Shown here piece by piece: positions 60,071 through 64,000 of a stretch of 64,000 bases of DNA (position 1 is the stretch's first letter; each line of letters opens with the position of its first letter). The position numbers and the translations under genes were made by a program. Source of the DNA: VXNE01 sp963664635 (GTDB lineage: Bacteria; Pseudomonadota; Gammaproteobacteria; Pseudomonadales; Azotimanducaceae); contig OY761542.1 in the NCBI GenBank assembly GCA_963664635.1, forward strand, positions 3,906,001-3,970,000, written 5' to 3'. The notes beneath the pieces were generated by a model. The model saw nothing but the letters and a program-made list of their open reading frames with translations. It was not told the origin of the DNA and did not search any database.

Positions 60071-60108
60071 GCGCCGCCACCGGCCTCCCGCCGCGTTACA
60101 CTCGAAGG

Positions 60109-60885
60109 ATGATCGCACGGACCGACCCCGACCAATCCCAACTGCGGGCACCGCTGGCCGAGCTGACCCTCACCGGCCCCGACGCCGCTTCGTTCCTGCA
60201 GGGCTACCTCACCTGCGACACGCAGGCGCTCGAGGAAGGCGTCGGGACTCCGATGGCCTACTGCAACATCAAGGGCCGCGTTCTCGCCAACGGATGGGCG
60301 AGCGGCGGGCCCGACCGGGTCGCCCTCATCGTCCATTCGACGGTGGCCGACGCGCTCTCCACGCACCTTTCCAGGTACCTTGCCTTCGCCCGTTCGAAGC
60401 TCGAGCCGGCGCCGTCGAATCTTGGCCTTCTGTTCGACCCCGCGCACGAGGGCGTGGAACTGCTGCCCTTCCGTTGGCGTGCCGTACCCGAGCCGAACGC
60501 CGCCCCGGCGGCGGACCTGGACAGGCTCTGCATCGAGGCGGGATTCGCGCTGGTGAGCGCCCCGGTCTCGGAGCGCTTTCTCCCGCAGATGCTCGGGCTC
60601 ACGGATATCGGCGCCGTGAGTTTCGACAAGGGGTGCTACCTGGGTCAGGAAGTGGTGGCGCGGGCGCAGTACCGGGGCGAGGTCAAGCGGCGTATCCGGC
60701 GGTTCCGCTACCGGGGCACGCTGCCCGCGCCCGGGACGGCGACCGTGCCGCCCGGGGTGGTCGTGCATGCCGCGGCCGTGGCCGACGATGCGGGCGATGC
60801 GCTGGTGGTGACCGGCGTGCGGGACGCGATGCTGGCCGGTCCGGACTGCGAGTTCAGCCCGACGCACGGAACCACGAACTACTAA
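60109..60885 (+). CDS. ygfZ: YgfZ, folate-dependent Fe-S maintenance protein
   Basis: This 258-residue GcvT-fold protein has the C-terminal signature FDKGCYLGQEVVARAQYRG (K-G-C-x-x-G-Q-E, including the conserved Cys) and an N-terminal TLTGPDAASFLQGYLTCDTQ. YgfZ supports Fe-S cluster enzymes with tetrahydrofolate. The start ATG 60109 follows CTCGAAGG. It is divergent from sdhE and not operonic with the Fic gene downstream (56 bp). Confidence 0.93.
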   Translation: MIARTDPDQSQLRAPLAELTLTGPDAASFLQGYLTCDTQALEEGVGTPMAYCNIKGRVLANGWASGGPDRVALIVHSTVADALSTHLSRYLAFARSKLEPAPSNLGLLFDPAHEGVELLPFRWRAVPEPNAAPAADLDRLCIEAGFALVSAPVSERFLPQMLGLTDIGAVSFDKGCYLGQEVVARAQYRGEVKRRIRRFRYRGTLPAPGTATVPPGVVVHAAAVADDAGDALVVTGVRDAMLAGPDCEFSPTHGTTNY

Positions 60886-60941
60886 TTTGAAACGAATTAC
60901 TAGTTGATTTACATTGGGCGAAACGTCGCGCGGTGTGACGT

Positions 60942-62297
60942 ATGCGCATGCCCTCCCCGCCTCCCTCGCCCACGGACCTCATCCAGCGGGAAGGATTGCT
61001 CGACCGTGTGCTGGCCTCCAACGCGGGGCAGTTGCCGCGGGACAGGTACCTGCACTGGTCAAAGCTGCGACGCCTCGAACCGCCCGCGGGTCTCTCCAGC
61101 GAGGAATGGTGGTTCGCGACCAAGCTCGCGCGTACGTCCGCCCGGCACGTGCTTCCACTGGCGGACAAGCACGGGAACCCGTTCGCCTACAGCGACTCGG
61201 CCTACCTGTACCGGATGTTGCACCAGGTCGACCGGGACGCCGCGGGGCGTGTCGAACTGCCGCCCGATCTGGTCAACCCCGGCTCCCGGGACCGATACCT
61301 GGTGAGCTCGCTGATCGAAGAGGCCATCACCTCCAGCCAGCTTGAAGGCGCCGCGACGACGCGCCGGGTGGCGACCGAGATGCTGCGTTCCGGCAGGCGG
61401 CCGCGGGACCGGAACGAGGAGATGATCGTCAACAACTTCCACGGCATGGAGTTCCTTCGAGAACACACGGAGGAGCCCCTCTCCCTGCCCTTGCTGCTGG
61501 AACTGCACCGGGTCCTCATGAACGGGACGCTGGACGATTCCAACGCCGTCGGCCGCATACGGTTGCCGTCGGACCAGGTCACCGTCGTGGATCAACGCGA
61601 CGGCGTTGTCGTGCACCAGCCCCCAGCCGCCGCCATCCTCGCCAGGCGCCTCGACAGGCTCTTCGCGTTCGCCAACACCCGCGACGACGAACCCTTTGTC
61701 CACCCGGTGGTCAGGGCCATCATGCTGCACTTCATGATTGGTTACGAGCATCCGTTCGTGGACGGCAACGGGCGCACCGCGCGAGCGCTCTTCTATTGGT
61801 CGATGGCTCGCTCCGGCTACTGGATGACCGAGTACCTGTCGATCTCGACCATCATTCGCAAATCCCCGGCCCAGTACGTACGCGCCTACGTCTTCTCCGA
61901 GACGGACGACAACGACGCCACCTACTTCCTCGACTACCACCTGCGCGTGATTCTCCACGCCATACGCCAACTGCAGGCCTTCCTGGCTCGCAAGGCCCGA
62001 CAGATGCAGGAAGTCGACCGGCTGCTCCATGGGCCTGGCGCTGGCTCCCTGCTCAACTACCGCCAGCGTGCCCTGCTGGCACACCTGCAGCGGCACGCCC
62101 ACAGCGCATACACCATCGAAAGCCACCGGCGTTCGCACAAGGTCACTTACCAGACGGCCCGCAGCGATCTGCTGAAGCTGGTCGAGTTCGAACTGCTCGA
62201 CAAGGGCCGGCGAGGACGGACATTCGTCTTCCGCGGACGAAGTGACTTTGCCCGGCGCCTGGAGCAACTGGCGGGTCCCGTGGAACCGCCGGCGTAG
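60942..62297 (+). CDS. Fic-family AMP-transferase (class II-like)
   Basis: This 451-residue protein contains the core motif EHPFVDGNGRTARALFYWSM (HPFxDGNGRxxR) and a Fic N-terminal domain (HWSKLRRLEPPAGLSSEEWW) with an autoinhibitory helix upstream, EEAITSSQLEGAATTRR, whose [S/T]xxxE[G/N] motif places the inhibitory Glu before the core. A winged-helix-like C-terminal region (HSAYTIESHRRSHKVTYQTA, then RSDLLKLVEFELLDK) follows. Such enzymes AMPylate proteins. It has no antitoxin gene; inhibition is in cis. Confidence 0.9.
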   Translation: MRMPSPPPSPTDLIQREGLLDRVLASNAGQLPRDRYLHWSKLRRLEPPAGLSSEEWWFATKLARTSARHVLPLADKHGNPFAYSDSAYLYRMLHQVDRDAAGRVELPPDLVNPGSRDRYLVSSLIEEAITSSQLEGAATTRRVATEMLRSGRRPRDRNEEMIVNNFHGMEFLREHTEEPLSLPLLLELHRVLMNGTLDDSNAVGRIRLPSDQVTVVDQRDGVVVHQPPAAAILARRLDRLFAFANTRDDEPFVHPVVRAIMLHFMIGYEHPFVDGNGRTARALFYWSMARSGYWMTEYLSISTIIRKSPAQYVRAYVFSETDDNDATYFLDYHLRVILHAIRQLQAFLARKARQMQEVDRLLHGPGAGSLLNYRQRALLAHLQRHAHSAYTIESHRRSHKVTYQTARSDLLKLVEFELLDKGRRGRTFVFRGRSDFARRLEQLAGPVEPPA

Positions 62298-62333
62298 CGG
62301 CCATCCTCGACGGGCGCCGCACGGGCGCGTGCG

Positions 62334-63227
62334 CTACGTCCCGGCGCCGGGGTCCACCAGCAACTGGATGCTCGAGAAGTCCAGGCCCCCGGCGTCGTTC
62401 GCCTGCCGGTGCAGCCGGAAGAGGTTGCGGGCGAGCGACCCCATCGCGACCGGCGTGCCGCTCTCGGTGGCGGCATCGAGCGCGAGATCGAGATCCTTGA
62501 TCATGAGATCGACGAGAAAGCCGCCCTCGTAGCCGCGCGACGCCGGCGCGCCCTCCATGACCCCCGGCCACGGGTTGTAGACGTTCAGCGGCCAGTTGCC
62601 GCCCGACGAGCGCTGCATGATGGCGGACAGGGTCGCCGGGTCGAGCCCGCCGGCCGCGCCGAGGGCCAGCGCCTCCGCCGTCGCCGTCATCTGGGCGGCC
62701 AGCAGCATGTTGTTGCACACCTTGGCCGTCTGGCCCGCCCCGGGGCCGCCGGCGTGGAAGATGTTCGTCCCCATGTGTTCGAGCAGCGGGCGGACCCGGT
62801 CGAGCACGCCGCTGTCGCCGCCGACCATGAAGGTCAGCGTGCCGTTCTCGGCACCTGCCGTGCCTCCCGACACCGGGGCGTCCAGCATGTCGATGCCGTG
62901 CTCCCTGGCACGCTCCGCCACCTCCCGCGCTGCCGCCGGTGCGATGGTCGAGCAGTCGATCACGGTCGTCGACGTACCGATGGCGTCGAACATCCCGTCC
63001 TCGAGGTAGAGCCCGCGGACATGCCGGCTCGCCGGCAGCATGCTGATGACGACCTCGGCATCCGACACCGCCGCCCGAGCCGATCCCGCGGTCGCCGCAC
63101 CGGCGGCGGCACAGGCCGCGACCAGCTCCTCGACGAGGTCGTAGACGGCTACCTCGTGGCCGGCGGCGACCAGGTTCCTGGCCATCGAACCGCCCATGTT
63201 GCCGACCCCGATGAATCCCACTCTCAT
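62334..63227 (-). CDS. mmsB: 3-hydroxyisobutyrate dehydrogenase-like
   Basis: This 297-residue NAD(P)-dependent beta-hydroxyacid dehydrogenase starts MRVGFIGVGNMGGSMARNLV (GxGxxG; family signature FIGVGNMG), has IDMLDAPVSGGTAGAENGTL and GPGAGQTAKVCNNMLLAAQM, where Lys in the AKVCNN segment is the catalytic residue. It fits 3-hydroxyisobutyrate dehydrogenase of valine breakdown, converting 3-hydroxyisobutyrate to methylmalonate semialdehyde. The overlapping 3-hydroxyisobutyryl-CoA hydrolase-like gene upstream strengthens the assignment. Confidence 0.9.
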   Translation of the reverse strand: MRVGFIGVGNMGGSMARNLVAAGHEVAVYDLVEELVAACAAAGAATAGSARAAVSDAEVVISMLPASRHVRGLYLEDGMFDAIGTSTTVIDCSTIAPAAAREVAERAREHGIDMLDAPVSGGTAGAENGTLTFMVGGDSGVLDRVRPLLEHMGTNIFHAGGPGAGQTAKVCNNMLLAAQMTATAEALALGAAGGLDPATLSAIMQRSSGGNWPLNVYNPWPGVMEGAPASRGYEGGFLVDLMIKDLDLALDAATESGTPVAMGSLARNLFRLHRQANDAGGLDFSSIQLLVDPGAGT

Positions 63228-64000
63228 GTTCCCGTTCTCCCCAGATCCGACAGCGGATTGGTCTCCCAGGGCGGCTCGAAATGCGCGAGCACGTGTGCGT
63301 GCGCCCCGTCGCTGCGCCACCGCGGAGCACCGTCCTTGTCCACGATCAGCGCCCGCACGCCCTCGGCGAAATCCGCGAACCGCGCGCAGTTGCTCGCGAT
63401 CACCATCTCCATGCGGAAGCAGTCCGCCAGGTCGAGGGCCGGCGCACGCCGGAGTTGCTCGCATACGATGCCGACCGTCGTCGGGCAGCCGCCACGCATG
63501 GTGGCGAGCCCGCGCTCGAACCAGTCGCTGGCGCCGGCCAGCGTTTCCAGCCCGGCACGAGCCGCCGCTCCGTCGACAGGAATCCCGGGAATGGCTTCAC
63601 GGATCGCGGGCTCCGCCGCCTGCAGGGCGCCCGGCTCCAGCCCCGGACTCGCGTCGAAAGCGCGATCCGGATCTCCGTCCGCGGCCACCAGCGCGGCGAC
63701 GGGATCGCAGCCGGACGGCGCGAAGTGCGTGCCGAGTCCCGCGTACAGGGCGTCCGCGGCGTCCAGCCGGGTCCCCGTGGCGCCCAGGAACAGCCCCAGG
63801 TGCGGCGGCAGCGCGCGCAGGATCCAGGTCGCACCCGCATCCGGGAACAGGCCGATCGTCACTTCCGGCATCGCGATGCGCGTCGTGGGCGTGACGACCC
63901 GGACGCGCGACGCGGAGTAAAGGCCGAGCCCGCCCCCCATGACGAAGCCGCACCCGAACGCCACGACCGGCTTCGGGAGCGTGTGGATGCGATGGTCCAG
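63224..64000 (-). CDS. 3-hydroxyisobutyryl-CoA hydrolase-like, N-terminus beyond window
   Basis: The visible 258 residues begin LDHRIHTLPKPVVAFGCGFV and have MGGGLGLYSASRVRVVTPTT, IAMPEVTIGLFPDAGATWIL with the PE(V/T)xxGxxPD catalytic Glu/Asp, and GLFLGATGTRLDAADALYAG. This is the crotonase-fold HIBYL-CoA hydrolase subclass, which releases 3-hydroxyisobutyrate from its CoA ester in valine catabolism. The stop overlaps mmsB by 4 bp, so the two genes are translationally coupled. Confidence 0.87.
   Translation of the reverse strand: MDHRIHTLPKPVVAFGCGFVMGGGLGLYSASRVRVVTPTTRIAMPEVTIGLFPDAGATWILRALPPHLGLFLGATGTRLDAADALYAGLGTHFAPSGCDPVAALVAADGDPDRAFDASPGLEPGALQAAEPAIREAIPGIPVDGAAARAGLETLAGASDWFERGLATMRGGCPTTVGIVCEQLRRAPALDLADCFRMEMVIASNCARFADFAEGVRALIVDKDGAPRWRSDGAHAHVLAHFEPPWETNPLSDLGRTGT

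Overview
The window is GC-rich (roughly two-thirds G+C by eye), densely coding DNA. The best clue to the host is at the right end: an RseC-like gene, nadB, then ygfX and sdhE overlapping each other, with ygfZ divergent. This is a characteristic gammaproteobacterial neighbourhood. The other genes (acyl-CoA enzymes, a DUF3604 protein, NIPSNAP proteins, a phytanoyl-CoA-type dioxygenase, spinster-type MFS carriers, an LLM monooxygenase, small secreted proteins) suit a free-living or host-associated, probably uncultivated, heterotrophic gammaproteobacterium. That assignment is inference.

Layout. 0-10 kb: the tail of an unknown gene; an OLD-like ATPase coupled to a PIN-like protein; a DUF3604 protein; a cysteine-rich secreted protein; a class III aminotransferase; a GH3 glycosidase; and an AbiEii-type nucleotidyltransferase with a small partner. 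10-17 kb: a dioxygenase, a PLP decarboxylase, a frameshifted gene, a carboxylesterase, and a complete insertion sequence with 18-bp inverted ends and a 7-bp target duplication that carries an adenine methyltransferase upstream of its transposase. 17-32 kb: NIPSNAP, MmcQ/YjbR and D-hydroxyacid dehydrogenase genes; tRNA-Ala(CGC); an orphan ParB-like gene; a double-domain universal stress protein; a CoA ligase/ketopantoate reductase pair; a trio of secreted proteins; and a CurA-like reductase. 32-40 kb: an IS110-family element, a ThDP enzyme, and two tandem MFS paralogues. 40-53 kb: a very probable selenoprotein of the reductase selenoprotein B family with an in-frame UGA followed by a SECIS-like hairpin; a lytic transglycosylase; an LLM oxidoreductase; a sodium/solute symporter; an amidohydrolase; an M48 lipoprotein peptidase; a hendecad-repeat membrane protein overlapping a retropepsin-like protease; and two translationally coupled acyl-CoA carboxyltransferase genes. 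53-64 kb: a 367-bp MITE next to an enoyl-CoA hydratase, a frameshifted IS1634-like element, a DUF2857-like gene, the nadB/ygfX/sdhE/ygfZ group, a Fic protein, and mmsB plus a truncated 3-hydroxyisobutyryl-CoA hydrolase (valine catabolism).

Three dispersed repeat families run through the intergenic DNA. One is a GC-rich palindrome whose ends read GTAGGGG...CCCCTAC and which supplies the TAG stop codon of at least four genes. The second is a hairpin repeat that occurs at about 40.2 and 54.0 kb and also forms the target site of the methyltransferase-carrying insertion sequence. The third is the 367-bp MITE. The strongest lead for new biology is the selenoprotein. Next are the methyltransferase-carrying insertion sequence inserted in a hairpin loop, and the stop-codon-supplying palindromes.
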